DNA from: Brachycybe producta
Lineage: Eukaryota > Arthropoda > Diplopoda > Playtdesmida > Andrognathidae
Assembly (NCBI GenBank): GCA_036925085.1
Contig: JAUPFP010000012.1
Coordinates: forward strand, 2,573,609 to 2,637,608
Length of the DNA: 64,000 nucleotides
Direction: 5' to 3'
Part shown: in pieces, positions 41,356-54,114 of the stretch
How positions within the stretch are numbered: position 1 is the stretch's first letter
Layout of the letters: each line of letters opens with the position of its first letter
Made by a program: the position numbers and the translations under genes
The notes under the pieces: generated by a model
Databases searched by the model: none
Seen by the model: the letters and a program-made list of their open reading frames with translations, nothing else
Told to the model about the DNA's origin: nothing

Positions 41356-42939
41356 CACATTTCTGTACACATCCCGGGGTTATAATAATAGTTAAATGAG
41401 GTGCATCTTTTGTATGGCATGCATCCCACCCACACCAATGCTCTTCCCTTTTGTTATGTTCGTTTGTAGGTCAAGAAGAAGGAATTTCTTATCTTTTATT
41501 TTAAAATACAGGGTGTAAGGGTGGAAGGAACCGGAATATATTTTATTAACCGAATTTTGTGTTAAAAGAATATGTTTGCTATTCCAACGAACCGGACAGA
41601 AAAATATAAATCGTGTTATCCGATTTTTCGTGTTATTCGTTTGAAACGGTTTTCACTGTAATTGGCAATGTCAATTGACATCTAGATCATTTTAATGATG
41701 ATATTTTTCAAAATAAGCTTTTTTTCTTGTAATTTCACATGGAAGTTTGACAAAAAGATTAGTTTAAACTAACGAAAACAGTTTCAAAACTAACTTAAAA
41801 AGCTTATTTTGAAGAATTTATGTAATTTTCTATACTCTTCTAGTTTGAAATTAATTTTAAAATTCACCATTATTTAAACACTTTTCATTTTAATTCTGGT
41901 TATTCTATGTTTAGAAGCAAAATTAAGAGAAGCTTGAAAGTGTTTTAGAAACTAGAATAGCTTAATCACTTACGGGTAATTTCGTGTTCGATATTTTTTA
42001 AAATAAACTTTTTATGTCAAGAGTTTGAAAATGAACCAACTTTAAGAAGGCAGCGAAACTTTGTAAATTTTTGCCTATAAAAAGTTTATTTTGAAATATA
42101 TGAACCTGAAAAAAATACTATTAATTGATTCAGAAGCTACCCGTTCTAGTTTCTAACACATTTTCAATTTCTCCTTATAGTGTTACTTTTCAGAAAGACA
42201 AGAATTAACCAGAGTTCAAAAACATCATCTATTCGTAAAACATAATTATTTGCTTCGGAAAAACGTTTCTCGTCATAATTTCCTTCATTTCGAACAAATT
42301 CAAGGTGTTTTGAAAGGTGAAGTATCAGTAAATGTCAAGTTTTAAATGAAAGGTAAACTTGGAATTGGATATAATGCATTCACAGTAACTTGGAAAATAT
42401 GTACATGAAAATATGCAAATGTGACCCTTGAAAATTGAGTCCCAACCTCGAAAATGACTTTCTTGTGGTTTACTCAATTAAATGCATTTAAATTATCAGG
42501 TGTGTGCAAGGTATAACGGTATCAACAAGGTATTGTTGGTATCTTTCAAAATAAGCTTAATTTAAAGACAAAATCATCTGCTTAAAAGTTGGATTATTTT
42601 TTCTTAAACTAACATAAAAAGCTTATTTTGAAAGATATCAACATGAAAATATCCTTAAGGTGGTTGAGTTACCCTTCCAGTTTCCAACAGATTTTCAAGT
42701 TTTTCTTAATTATGCTGTTCTGAAATAACAAATTAATCGAGTTTGAAAATTATCATAAAACCATCTTAATGGTGTTTACCGTGTTTATGAATAAAACTTT
42801 GTTTATTTTCTATGTATGTGGCCTCTGAAGTGGTTTAAGTGACCGACAATCACACAACGCGGCATTTTGTCCCGGTGTTTTACTTGTTTATGTTTGTGTT
42901 TATTTATTTTTATTTGTCTATGGCGGATGAAAATACACT
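41356..42939. other. TPP2 intron 1, AT-rich inverted-repeat families
   Basis: No gene. Several copies of AAAATAAGCTTTTT-type arms face their complements (e.g. 41710-41820, 42545-42640), each followed by GAGTTACCCTTCTAGTTTC-like sequence. Relatives occur at 44450-44620 and 45950-46440. They look like a dispersed palindromic MITE family. Confidence 0.5.
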
Positions 42940-43720
42940 TTAAGAGCCTAGATATAGCGTTTATTTCAAAATGTCTCTGAATGTAGGCGCTGCGATCGTT
43001 GTTGATTGAAAAACGGTTTTTTAACGTTTTTTTTTTCTCGTTCGAAGTCACATAATAATTAATAGAAAAATAAGTTCACGTGCTAACCTTATAAAAAGGA
43101 AACATCGTGAAGCCAATAGATTAATGCACGTGTTAATTACTATGTTATTGTTCTAAGTCGTTTTAATGGGAGTTCTTCAAATGTTTGGGTGACGGTTTTT
43201 TGCTCCTATGGGACTTAACATGGAGTTAAAAAAACGTAAGATTTTAAACGTTATTTAAAAATAGAAAGCCCTTTTAAAATTTAGAAAAAGGAATAATCCT
43301 GAAGGTAATAAACACATGTAAGTACGTGCTAATTTTTCTGATTGCTCTAAATCATTTTTAATCAGAGTTCTCTTAACTTTTGTTGGACGGTGTTTTAGTC
43401 CTATGGGACTTAACATGGAGTTAAAAAAACGTAAGATTTTAAATGTTATTAAAAAATAGAAGGACCTTTTCAAAATTTATAAATAGGAAACATCGTGAAG
43501 CCAATACAATACAGTATGTGCTAATTATTTTGTTATGGTTCTAAATAGTTTTTAACGAGAGCTTTTCGAATGTTTGTGTGCCGGTTTTTGGTCTAATGGG
43601 ATTTAACATGGAGTTAAAAAAACGAACGACTTTGAACCTTGTTTAAAAATAAAAGACCTTTTCAAAATTGATATAAATCGAGCAATTAAAAAACAATACT
43701 TTTTAGTGCATTTTGCACTT
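42940..43720. repeat. TTAAGAGCCTAG-type element with three ~193-bp tandem units
   Basis: Starts TTAAGAGCCTAGATATAGCG. Repeats of GGGACTTAACATGGAGTTAA fall at about 43210, 43405 and 43599. The same family appears inverted at 61642-63744, where two units have a 180-bp period. Confidence 0.6.
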
Positions 43721-44723
43721 TACTGTATTTTAATTGAGCAATTGTGAGGCGATTTCTTGCAGTTTTAGTAACACCATATAAGAACATTCATTTGTCTCGT
43801 TGTCGTCTGCTCAAAACAACAGGATGGACGTGGATCAAGGCTCTTAATATTCATGTGGTTCTCTTTTATTATGAACTTTTTTCTCTTTCTGTCTATTTTC
43901 CACCTGAGAAAAAAGGTGTAAAGGAAAAGTACGAAGAACATTTTAGAGATGTTAATAGTTAATTATGATAACGATTATTATCTTATTTTATTTCTAAATA
44001 CAAAACTATTAAACACCTTGGAAAAAAGAGAAATTTAGAAGAAACTCCATAAACAATTAAATCTAAATTAACTGTTAATTGGCGACAGATGAAAAGAGCG
44101 ACAGAGATTCAAGAAAAAAAAACGTAGAAACTGAAAAATTTTCAGTTTCTGGTATTTTTTTATTATTCATTATAATGACTGAAGTTCTTTATTAAAAAAA
44201 TCTGGACCACCAAAAAATGATCTTCTTCCTTAATTTGCAAGTGGGTCTCCCATTTAATCTCTCATTAATAAATGTCTTTCTCTTAATTTGTGGCATTTTA
44301 CAAATTTTGTGTCTTTTGAGGACCCACCACCAAAATTGCTAAAACAAATTGTTTCAAACATTATTATGGTTTTTGACATGCCGATATTTCAATTATACTG
44401 AAAGACAGAATAACCAGAGTACTCAATCATTTAAGAGTATTTTAATGTTGATATCGTTCAAAATAAACTTTTTAAAAATATCGTCTTCTAAGCATATGCT
44501 TAGAAAACGAAATTTTTATAATTTTTTTTGAGTATTTATTTTTAAAAATATCAACGTGAAAATACCCTTAAATGATTGAGCTACCCTCCTAGTTTTTGAA
44601 ACGCTTTAAAATTTTCTCATTTTTACTCGTTCCATTTGGCAGTTCTTCAATTTGGCATTAGGTTAGCTCCTGCACTGTTTTGTCAGTGTTCTTTTTGCTT
44701 TAATTATGGCGCTAATAGTCAGG

Positions 44724-44817
44724 ACGACTTTAGTCCAAAAAGCACCCTGGACAAAGTCATATGATAGCATATGCTATCATATGACTTTGTCCAGGGTGCT
44801 TTTTGGACTAAAGTCGT
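44724..44817. repeat. Perfect 94-bp palindrome
   Basis: Two 47-bp arms are exact reverse complements and meet without a spacer at GCAT|ATGC (44770/44771). It could extrude as a cruciform. Confidence 0.95.
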
Positions 44818-45157
44818 TCAAAAATATTTTTGAATGATTTAATTATTTACTAATTTAGAGGCTAATGTGCTGGCACCACAGGTAAAGTACTGTATAAATC
44901 CTCACTGTGCTTTAGAAAGGTACCTTCATTTAAGCATTGGTTTTAATAATAAGTAGGGCCAACAGTTTCATGCCCTAAAAATCAAAGAAATATGCATGCA
45001 AATATGCTGTCATAAATCCTAAAATTTGCCAACAAAATATGCACTATTGGATATCATTTGCACAATATTTTTTTTTTGATTGCAATACACAACAAAAAAC
45101 ATTCTCAATTTTTCAAATTTAAAATTATGCAGATTGTTATGGAGTAGAGCTTTATAC

Positions 45158-45363
45158 ACAGGCATTTAGAAATCGGAACGAAAACAAGTTGGCTCCGCCC
45201 TTTTTATGACGACCAGGAAATTCTAATTGGTTTGTTGTGTGGTTTGATGTTGAAAAGGGCGGAGCATGTGACATCAGACTACATAACCAACGAATTAGAA
45301 GTTGCCGGTCATCATAAAAAGGGCGGAGCCAACTTGTGTTCGTCCCGATTTCTAAATGCTTGT
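45158..45363. mobile_element. MULE-like MITE with 9-bp target duplication
   Basis: 206 bp. The ends ACAGGCATTTAGAAATC and ACAAGCATTTAGAAATC (complement) extend into ~70-bp inverted repeats containing GGCTCCGCCCTTTTTATGA. GCTTTATAC flanks both sides (45149-45157, 45364-45372). A 9-bp duplication suggests Mutator-like transposition. Confidence 0.8.
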
Positions 45364-46734
45364 GCTTTATACTTCGAGAAAGTACGTTCTACATCACAAG
45401 ATATAACTGGTGCCGCTTAAAACAAGCAATATCAGAAATAGACAAATATATCTTCATTATGATTTTCACCATTCAAAACTGCACAAATCTTCTGGAGCTT
45501 TTAATAGCCTTTACTTTTCTCTAATACAGTGGTCAATTTCTTTGTTGCTTCTTTGGAAGTATTCCCAGTAGCACATTTTAAATTGTATTGCAGTTCTTGA
45601 ATGACTGAAAATTTGTTCAGTTTCTTGAACTAAAATAGAAAAATTCTAAGTTTTCTAGAAAAAAGTGTTAAATATGCCCTTAACATGTAAAATTAGCAAA
45701 ATATGCATGCGGAATACAAATACCCTTAAATATGCAATTATATGAAAAATAAAACTAGTGTTATTCGACTTCATTTCACATCAATCGTGCTTAAATCTGA
45801 CACAGCATGAAATATAAAGCAGCAAAAAGAATATGCATTTTCATAATACCGTTGGTCCTAATAATAAGCTTTTCATGTGAGTTTCAAACTAACCAGTTTT
45901 TTTTACAAAAACGAAAATAATTCCTTTAAGTGATTATTTTCCTCTTTGAAATAAACTTTTTTGCACAATTTTAAAAAGAAATTCAAAGTTTGTAAGAAAC
46001 TAGAACAGTAAATGAAGGAGCTCAAATGGCATATCTTTGGCATATCTAATGGCATATCTTTCAAAACATTTTATTAGTGATGAATTTTAAGATGAAATTG
46101 AAAGTTTCTTAGAAATTAGAACAGTGAATGACTGAGCTGAAAGTATTTTCCTGACATCTTTCAAAATAAACCTTTTAGAAGTAATTGTTAGCTGAAATTG
46201 AAAGTTTCTTATAAACTAGAACAGTATCTACATGAAAGTATCTTAATGAAGACTTTTTTTTAAAAATAAACATTTTAGAAATAATTTTAAAAAGAAATTG
46301 AAAGTTTGTTAAAAACTAGAATGGTAGGTGCTTAAAGATGAATCATTTCTAAACTCATATAAAAAAGTTTATTTTTAAAAATATCAAAATGAAAATACAT
46401 TATTAGTAATTGAGCTACTCCTCTATTTTCTAAAACATATTCAAAACTACCTCCTAACTCAACCTTCTTTTTATTTTTCATTGATTTCAATTTTTAATGC
46501 AAGAATAAACCAATAAAAGCACCCCCTCTATCTTTATTTCTCTTTCTTAGTATTTCATGTCCTCCCTCCCTCTCTATCTATCACGCCACATCTCTTCAAC
46601 ACTAGCTTTGTGTAAAGTACACTTCACCCTGTATATGTGTAAGATAATTAAAGACAACTAATCTCACCCCACAAGATTTACCCTGTAGGTTTTTTCTTCA
46701 AACCCCCCTCCCGTTTTTTTCTTTCTTGTTTATT

Positions 46735-48520
46735 CAGTTTCGATGTTGTTCCAATTCTACCTTATTCCTTTTCGAGGTAATTCTTTTTCGTTGTTATTCC
46801 ATTTAGTTGTAATTCAGTTTCATCTCTGTTCAGTTTCGATGTAATTCAGTTTCCTGGTTGTTGAAATTCGTCTTTATTCAGAATTGTGATTTCAATTTTG
46901 TTCAGTTTCGAGGTTGTTCAGTTTCGAGTTTGTTCATTTTCGAGGTTGTTCACTTTCTTTGCCACTCAGAAAATGTACAACAGTCGACCTTATTCAGATT
47001 CGACCTTTTTCATTTTCGTTGTTCTTCAGTGTCCCCGTTTATTTTCTATGTTATTCAGATTCTCCTTAATTGAAATTTGTGATGGTTCAGTTTGTGTTCT
47101 TCAGATGTGTTGGAATGGAGACACTGAAGAACAAGGAAACTGAATATAGTTGAATCGGAATAAAATCGACAGCTGCACGGACTCTGAATAAGAACGAATT
47201 CAAATAACATCGAAACTGAATAACATCGAAAGTGAACAGAAACCAAATTGAAATCATGAATAAAGGCGAATCTCAACAACATGGAAACGGAATTGCATCG
47301 AAAGTGAATAAAGCTGAAACTGAACTGCAAAGAAATTGGATAATCTCGAATCGGAATAGCACCGAAACTGAGTAATGGAGAAAGATAAAAGTAGGAGAGT
47401 TTTGGGCTGGTGAAGTTGATATTAGTGGATTGCCGGAATAGCAACGGAAATGAATAAAAACGAATATGAATAAAATCGAACTGCATTAAGAGGAAACTGT
47501 GGAAACTGAATAACAGAGAAACTGAACGAAAGCGAAACTGAACTAGATCGTAAAATTCCAACAAATTTGAAGAGCACTGAAACTGTTGAACAATCTCGAA
47601 TCTGACTTAAGGAGAATCTGAATAACATAGAAAATGATTAACGTAAAAACTGAACAACATCGAATTTGAAGAAGGTGGAAACAGGAATTTCAAATCAGCC
47701 CGGGATGTGTGACAGTCTAGTGAGGGGTACTTATTAAACGCTTGTGATTAATATGGATACACTGAAGAACAAAGAAAATGAATAAGGTCAAATCGGAATA
47801 AAAAAACGACTGCTGCACAGATTCTGAATAACGACGAATTTTAATAACATCGAAAATGAACAAAAACGAAATTGTGAATAAAGGTGAATCTGAACAACAT
47901 AGAAACGGAATTGCATCGAAAGTGAATAAAGCAGAAGCTGAACTGTAAAGAAACTGAATAATCTCGAATCTGAATAGCAACCAAAAGAATAGCCCCGGTT
48001 TTATTCACTTTCGATGCAAATCCGTTTCCATGTTGTTCAGATTCGCCTTCATTCATAATTTATATTTCGTTTTTGTTCATTTTCGATGTTATTCAGTTTC
48101 GAGGTTGTTCATTTAGGATGTTATTCAAATTCGTCGTTGGTCAGAATCTGTGCAGCAGTCGTTTTTGTTCCGTTTCGACCTTATTCATTTTCCTTGTTCT
48201 TCAGTGTCTCCCTTTCCGCACACCCCTGGCTGATTTGAAATTCCTGTTTCCTTGTTCTTCAGATTCGATGTTGTTTCGTTTCTGCGTTAATTATTTTCTA
48301 TCTATTTTATTCAGATTCTCTTTGATTCAGATTCGCGATTGTTCATGTTCAGTGTTGTTCAAGTTTATTGGAATTTTTTTGATCGCGTTCAGTTTGGCTT
48401 TTGTTCAGTTTCGGTGTTGTTCAGTTTCTATGAATCTCACTTTCTATGTTATTCTTTTTATTAATTCAGTTAGATCTTATTCAGGTTCGTTTTTATTCAT
48501 TTTCGTTTCTATTTCGTCCC
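46735..48520. repeat. Degenerate 16-bp satellite, block 2, in both orientations
   Basis: TTCAGTTTCGATGTTATTCA-type repeats run forward at about 46735-47105, reversed at 47115-47695 and 47755-47995, and forward again at 48000-48515. A longer conserved stretch near ACTGAAGAACAAGGAAA...CTGCTGCACAG recurs in each arm and in block 1 (40758-40850), so the arms are copies of a larger unit arranged as inverted repeats. Confidence 0.75.
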
Positions 48521-48894
48521 CCCCCCAAAAAAACAAGTAAGCAGACGAAACTTTTAACATGGGAGTCTTTAGAGATTACGGTGTATCGCTGTTGGCATGT
48601 AAATTTACTAACATTAATTAAAGCGAAACGGTTTTTCTCTCGATTAGCAGCTGCTTAACCTCGCCACGCAACTTGCAAAAAAATATTATTAAACGTACAG
48701 GAGGCCTGCGGGGTTACGAACGTTGGACTTAAGTCATTCTACAGATAGGAACTGAGATGTTGAGGGGCAGTTGCCAGCATTTTTTACATTAGCCCCTTCC
48801 GATAATATTTTCATTAGTAGCTGCTTAGCCTATATGCGGAAGATTGTGTAGCATTTCTTCTTTGTGTGAGCATTCTAATAGAAAATGGATGATA
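48521..48894. other. TPP2 intron 1, unassigned
   Basis: No gene, repeat or structure that I can name. Confidence 0.4.
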
Positions 48895-49687
48895 TTAAGA
48901 GGCTACATCACAAAATTACTTCGATAAATCTCTGCAAAGAGCGCTAGCATCGTTTTTCTATAGAGCACATAAACCCAATGTTAAAGAAAAAATGTTCATT
49001 TTTAAAATACACAGTCGCGGTGGCAATATGTTTATTTTTCATATTTAAAGTTGTCCAATATTAAGTTTTCAAAGTGCAATGTGCACCTTAAATATATGCT
49101 GATCGAGTGATACACTGACAAAAAATTGGTAAGTGCGGTTATATTTTTAAAAACACTATTTTAAATTCGCGAATTTCTAACTCTTATGTTAAATTCCATT
49201 GAGTATGCCCAAATAAGAAAAAAAAAATCCATTAAAATGCTAGTAAAAATGCCTAAAAATAATTTTAAAAAGCCACAATTAAACCACAGTGAAGCCAACA
49301 CTTTGGCGCACGTGCTGATTTTTTTGTTTTTTTTTAAATTATTTTCACGTATTTTACGACCATTTTATTGGATGTTTTTTTTTCTTATTTGGGCGTACTC
49401 AATAGAGACATAAGAGTTAGAAATTCGCGATTTTGAAATAAATTTTTAAAAAATATAACCTCACCAATCTTTTGTCATTCTACACTCGATTAGCATATAT
49501 ATAAGGTGTACTTTGAAAACTTAATATTGGACAACTTTAAATGTGAAAAATAAACATATTCCGGCGACTGTGTATTTTAAAAATTAATATTTTTTCTTTA
49601 ACATTGGGTCTATGGGCTCAATAGAAAAACGATGCAAGCGCTCTTTGCAGAAATTTTTCGAAGTAATTTTGTGATGTAGCCTCTTAA
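48895..49687. mobile_element. Long palindromic TTAA-flanked MITE, copy in TPP2 intron 1
   Basis: 793 bp including TTAA at both ends. The ends AAGAGGCTACATCACAAAAT and their complement extend into ~390-bp arms, so almost the whole element is one hairpin. TTAA flanks suggest piggyBac-type target choice, though the end sequence is not a classic piggyBac end. Confidence 0.8.
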
Positions 49688-49964
49688 ATTTTTTGTATGA
49701 TTGTGATGATTTACTAGTACATGTATTTTTTATGAAAAAAATGTTTTATCAATTGTTGGGTAAAATTCTTAGGTTTATGGTGTCTTTAAACCTCTTTTTT
49801 TGTGGAATATTTATGCGTTTTGGGGCATTTGGGTCTCTTTTTTTTTCGGAATAGTCATAATTTTCTTGAAAAGCCAACGAATTCCAATGTTACGCAAATA
49901 GTAACACCGAAAATCATGTATTTCGTCCATCTAATATGGTCGTTGTGTTTTATTTTCTGTTCAG

Positions 49965-50093
49965 GTGACAAGTGAAGGCAAACCAAAGATAATAGATCGT
50001 ATTGATGCAAGTGGTGCTGGTAATGTGGACACATCGACAGTAACTGAAGTGAAAGATGGCTTTATTGTCGGTCTATCTGGTCGTACGTTAAAA
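49965..50093 (+). CDS. TPP2: TPP2, coding exon 2
   Basis: 129 bp, phase 0 at both ends, acceptor TTCTGTTCAG, donor GTGTGT. Encodes [20 protein letters not shown] and [16 protein letters not shown], closely matching the animal protein. Confidence 0.95.
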
Positions 50094-50251
50094 GTGTGTA
50101 AAGTGTTCTTGGTCAAAACTTAAATCTTGTTTCTCATACGTGGAAGTGTTCTTCACAAGGAACGCTACTCAATAGTGTTGTGCAGAAAAACTTAAACAAT
50201 TTTGGAAAGATGTCAAAAGTATATCTATGATTAGGGAATGAGTTATTTGCT

Positions 50252-51055
50252 TTAAGAGACGACATCACAAAATTCCTTCGAAAAATCTCCGCAATTAGCT
50301 CTAGCATCCTTTTTCTAATGAGCACATGGACCCAATGTTAAAGAAAAAATGTTAATTTCTAAAATATACAGTCGCGGCAATATGTTTATTTTTTATATTT
50401 AAAGTTGTCCAATATTAAGTTTTCAAAGTGCAATGTGCACCTTAAATATAGGCTGATCGAGTGGTAAAAATGACAAAAAATTGTTAAGTGCGGTTATATT
50501 TTTAAAAACTATTTCAAAATCGCGAATTTCTAACATAATGTTGAACTCCATTGAGTTCTCCCAAGTAAGAAAAAACATCCGTTACAATATTCGTAAAAAT
50601 TCCGGAAAAATAATTAAAAAAAAACCACAGTTAAACCACAGTGAAGCGAACACATTGGCGCACGTGCTGATTTTTTCTGTTTTTTTTTTTAATAAATTGT
50701 TTTTAGGTATTTTTACGAGCATTTTAGAGGATGTTTTTTTTTTGCTTACAAGTGTGTACTCAATGGAGTTTAACATAATAGTTAGAAATTCGCGATTTTG
50801 AAATAATTTTTAAAAATATACCCGCACTTAACAATTTTTTGTCATTTTTATCACTCGATCAGCCTATATTTAAGGTGCACATTGCACTTTGAAAACTTAA
50901 TATTGGACAACTTTAAATATGAAAAATTAACATATTGCCGCGACTGTGTATTTTAAAAATTAACATTTTTTCTTTAACTATGGGCCCAATAGAATAACGA
51001 TGCTAGCCCTCTTTGTGGAGATTTTTCGAAGTAATATTGTGATGTAACCTCTTAA
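50252..51055. mobile_element. Long palindromic TTAA-flanked MITE, copy in TPP2 intron 2
   Basis: 804 bp with TTAA at 50252-50255 and 51052-51055, same arms as the copy at 48895 but more diverged ends (AAGAGACGACATCACAAAAT). Confidence 0.8.
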
Positions 51056-51220
51056 CAGCATAATTGTCTTAAACGTTTTTCATGAAATGTTATTCATTTT
51101 TAATGCAATTTGCATTTTAATATAAATTACACTGCTAATTGATAAAATTTTATAAAACATATAGGTTTGCAGATCTATGTTAATCTGAGAAACGTTTTAA
51201 AATATTGTTCTCATTCTCAG

Positions 51221-51316
51221 ATTCCTTCCACGTGGAACAACCCCAGTGGTAAATATAACATTGGATTAAAGAATGCGTATGACATTTATCCCAAACAATT
51301 AAAGGAGAGAATTCAG
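51221..51316 (+). CDS. TPP2: TPP2, coding exon 3
   Basis: 96 bp, phase 0, acceptor TCATTCTCAG, donor GTTGTA. Encodes [20 protein letters not shown] and LKERIQ, a strongly conserved stretch. Confidence 0.95.
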
Positions 51317-51393
51317 GTTGTAGTTGAATGCTGTCGGTATTTCCTTTAATTTGTAACATTCTTAAAGTGTTTTTTTTTTCTAATCACAAACAG

Positions 51394-51516
51394 AAAGAAA
51401 GAAAAATAAAGTTATGGGATCAGCATCATTCGTTGGCTGTTGCAGAAGCGACAAGAAATCTACAACAACACGAAGACGCAACTCCAACGTCTACAACAAG
51501 CCCCTCACATGCGTTG
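51394..51516 (+). CDS. TPP2: TPP2, coding exon 4
   Basis: 123 bp, phase 0, acceptor AATCACAAACAG, donor GTTTGT. Begins KERKIKLWDQHHSLAVAEA as in the family, then a short Gln/Thr/Ser-rich segment that differs from vertebrates. Only a 77-bp intron separates it from exon 3, in contrast to the 9.7-kb intron 1. Confidence 0.9.
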
Positions 51517-53219
51517 GTTTGTACAATTTTGATCACTTTAACGAAGGGAATACGAGCCATACTTAGTATGTTTGACATTTCAGTGTGTTGTGTTCATTGA
51601 AAAAACATAATGGTGAAGTTACTTTGAATCACGTTGCGGTGTTCAGAATTCTATTTTGACTATGAATGTCTGCTATGGAAGAACCTGGTGTTCAGCTGAA
51701 AGAATATGAAAACAACTTTTTACCATCTGACTGCAACATTCTACTGCATTACCCAAATATAACATTTTTGCATTAATTTTTCATCAAGAATTTCAGAAAA
51801 CAGTTGAGCATCGTCTACACGACTACACTTTTGTGTCTAGATCACGTTTATACACTTAAGTGTCTGTGTAGTATGTACAGCACCTAGACTGGTGTCCATA
51901 AACTAAGTTGCAGTGTCCTTAGTCTAGATGTAACTCTGGTGTGGACAGGTCCAATTTAGTGTCATAGACGTACTGCTCTAGCCAGTTTCCAAACATCTGG
52001 ACATTTTTTGGGTGTCAACACACAATAACCATCATCACCATATAAAATTTTAACCAACAACAGCAACAGAAAAGACTGAATGAATATTTAGAACAATAAC
52101 AATTGATAAAAAGATGGACGTTTCTAAATTTCACCAAAAGTAATTTTCTTAATAAAGTATTATAACTTTATTAATGAAAATTCCTTTTCCTCAAATTAAA
52201 AAACAACACAAAGAAACTTATTTTAAATTAGAATTTATAAAGTGAAAATTTCTAATAAAAGAACACTTTGTCCACACGTCCCTGTTTCGTGGTGGACGTT
52301 TTCCATTTATTACTACACAGCTACCACAGCCACTAGAATACTATGGGGGTGTTGTACATTCGCCCATATTAACTGATTCACACCCTCAATCTATCTGATG
52401 AACTCTAGCTGAAGCTTAGAGACATGCAGACAGACGCAACACTTTTAGTTGACACTTGATCTAGACACGGGTGTACGACACTTCTCTATTCTAAAAATTT
52501 GCGGTCCGTGTAGATGACAAAGATTCTGCTCTAGACATAAGTGTCGCCTCTAGGTGTCGTCTCATATGTGAGCCTTTGGAGAGGTCAACGGTTCAAAAAC
52601 GGTAGACCCGGTTGGCCAGTATAGGTCAAACTGATAAGAACTGGTTCCGAACCAAGTAGATTCGGTTGGTTCTATGCTTTGCCACCTCTTACTAATATGC
52701 TGTGCGAATTTGCTAATACATATTGGACGAACCCCAGTTCAAACACATTAGCAGATTTGCTCAGCACATTAGACTAATGTGCTGCACATACTCTACTGCA
52801 TAAATTTCCTAATGCATATTAGCAACCCAGATTGAACCGGTTCATCTAGATCGACGAACTGATCAGAACCGGTTTCCAAAAAATCGCGAGCCGATTAAAC
52901 TGGTTCCGAACCGAGTAGAAATGGTTCAGTTCTACCGTTGCCACCTCTAAAAACAGTGACATATACGGTAATTGTTTAGTCCTCAAAGTTATATTAAAAA
53001 ATTGATAAAAAACGTCACGTTTTATTTGGGATACTGCAGTACTCCACAATCTGTTTTAATTTTGTTCCCCACCCTAAGAACAACCAATCCTGTCTCTGGC
53101 ATGCACTGTGAACCCATCTGTGGCCTGTTTCGCAAAAGTACAAGTCTTGTAATACACGGGAATTCTACGGAGCCCTGATCGGGACATGCATCCCAAATTC
53201 ACAATTTGTCATTACAAAT
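51517..53219. other. TPP2 intron 4, first part
   Basis: No gene. About 51800-52560 has scattered inverted copies of GTGTCTAGA-type sequence and may be one old element. At 52574-52690 and about 52835-52950 are two ~115-bp segments with AGAGGT...ACCTCT ends resembling hAT-derived MITEs. Confidence 0.4.
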
Positions 53220-54114
53220 CAGTAGCGTAGCTATAAGCAAGGGGCGGGGGTGGCACCAACAAAAAGAAAAGTTGTTTTTCCTGTTGGAATAGTAGGAGCT
53301 TTATAAAAATTTGTTAAGATGGCCCTAGAAGGAATTATGAAATTTTTGTCGCTCGCTGTGCTCGAGGAATGTATTCTGCAATCCAGAATTATGTTTTTAA
53401 GTCCAGGTCCTGGTTTATTTAATAATTTCATAATTAATATAAAACTAGTGGGGTAACCCGTCATAAATGACGGGAGCAAAATTCACAGGCAATTGTGCCC
53501 AGCATTAGAATTTATTTTCCTCCGCCCTTTTATGCCGTTAGACCAAGTAACAAACCCAATTAGAAATTGATGACATTCATAAAAGGGCGGAGCAAAAGAA
53601 ATTCTAATGATGGGGCATGATAAATTCTAGTTTAATTTTGCTACTATTATTTCCTCCCCTTTTTATATGTGAAAGAGAAAATGAGCGTTTCATTTTCTCC
53701 CCTCTCCACGTTTCTCTCTCTCTCCCCCTTTTACACTTTCCAACCTTTTCCCAACTCCAATTTAATATCATGGGGTTCTTGGATGGGGGGAGTGCAACAT
53801 ATAGTTGACCTTGAGAAAAAAAAGCGGTTCATTTATTCATTTAAATTTATATAAATTCCGACGTGGTTCAAGGTTTTTGTCCTTAATTGTTTGTACAGCG
53901 TTACTCATAGACAAAAGGAAAGAAGCATAGATGGGGCTTAATATGTATAAAATGATATAAACCATTTCAATCACTTTATATCGATAATATCTTTTGGCCC
54001 CTCCCAGACGAGAGTCCTGGTTGTGCCACTGATGTGTATCGTGTCGTGTTTTTCGTAAGGAAAGGGGGGGGGCAAACTCAAGGACACAACACCTAAGCTC
54101 TAGCTACGCCACTG
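53220..54114. mobile_element. hAT-like non-autonomous element with nested repeat
   Basis: Ends CAGTAGCGTAGCT / AGCTACGCCACTG with an exact 8-bp duplication TTACAAAT (53212-53219, 54115-54122). A second dispersed repeat (53445-53962) is inserted inside. No transposase. Confidence 0.85.
53445..53962 (+). repeat. CTAGTGGGGT-type dispersed repeat, copy 1
   Basis: Starts CTAGTGGGGTAACCCGTCAT and has a hairpin CCCGTCAT/ATGACGGG, the GGGCGGAG motif, and a tail ending GATGGGGCTTAATAT. Copy 2 is at 59332-59911. No coding content; class unknown. Confidence 0.65.

Larger units (their letters stand above)
43721..46734. other. TPP2 intron 1, middle part
   Basis: AT-rich, no coding evidence. Holds the palindrome at 44724-44817, the MULE-like MITE at 45158-45363 and further inverted-repeat family copies at 44450-44620 and 45890-46440. 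Confidence 0.5.
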
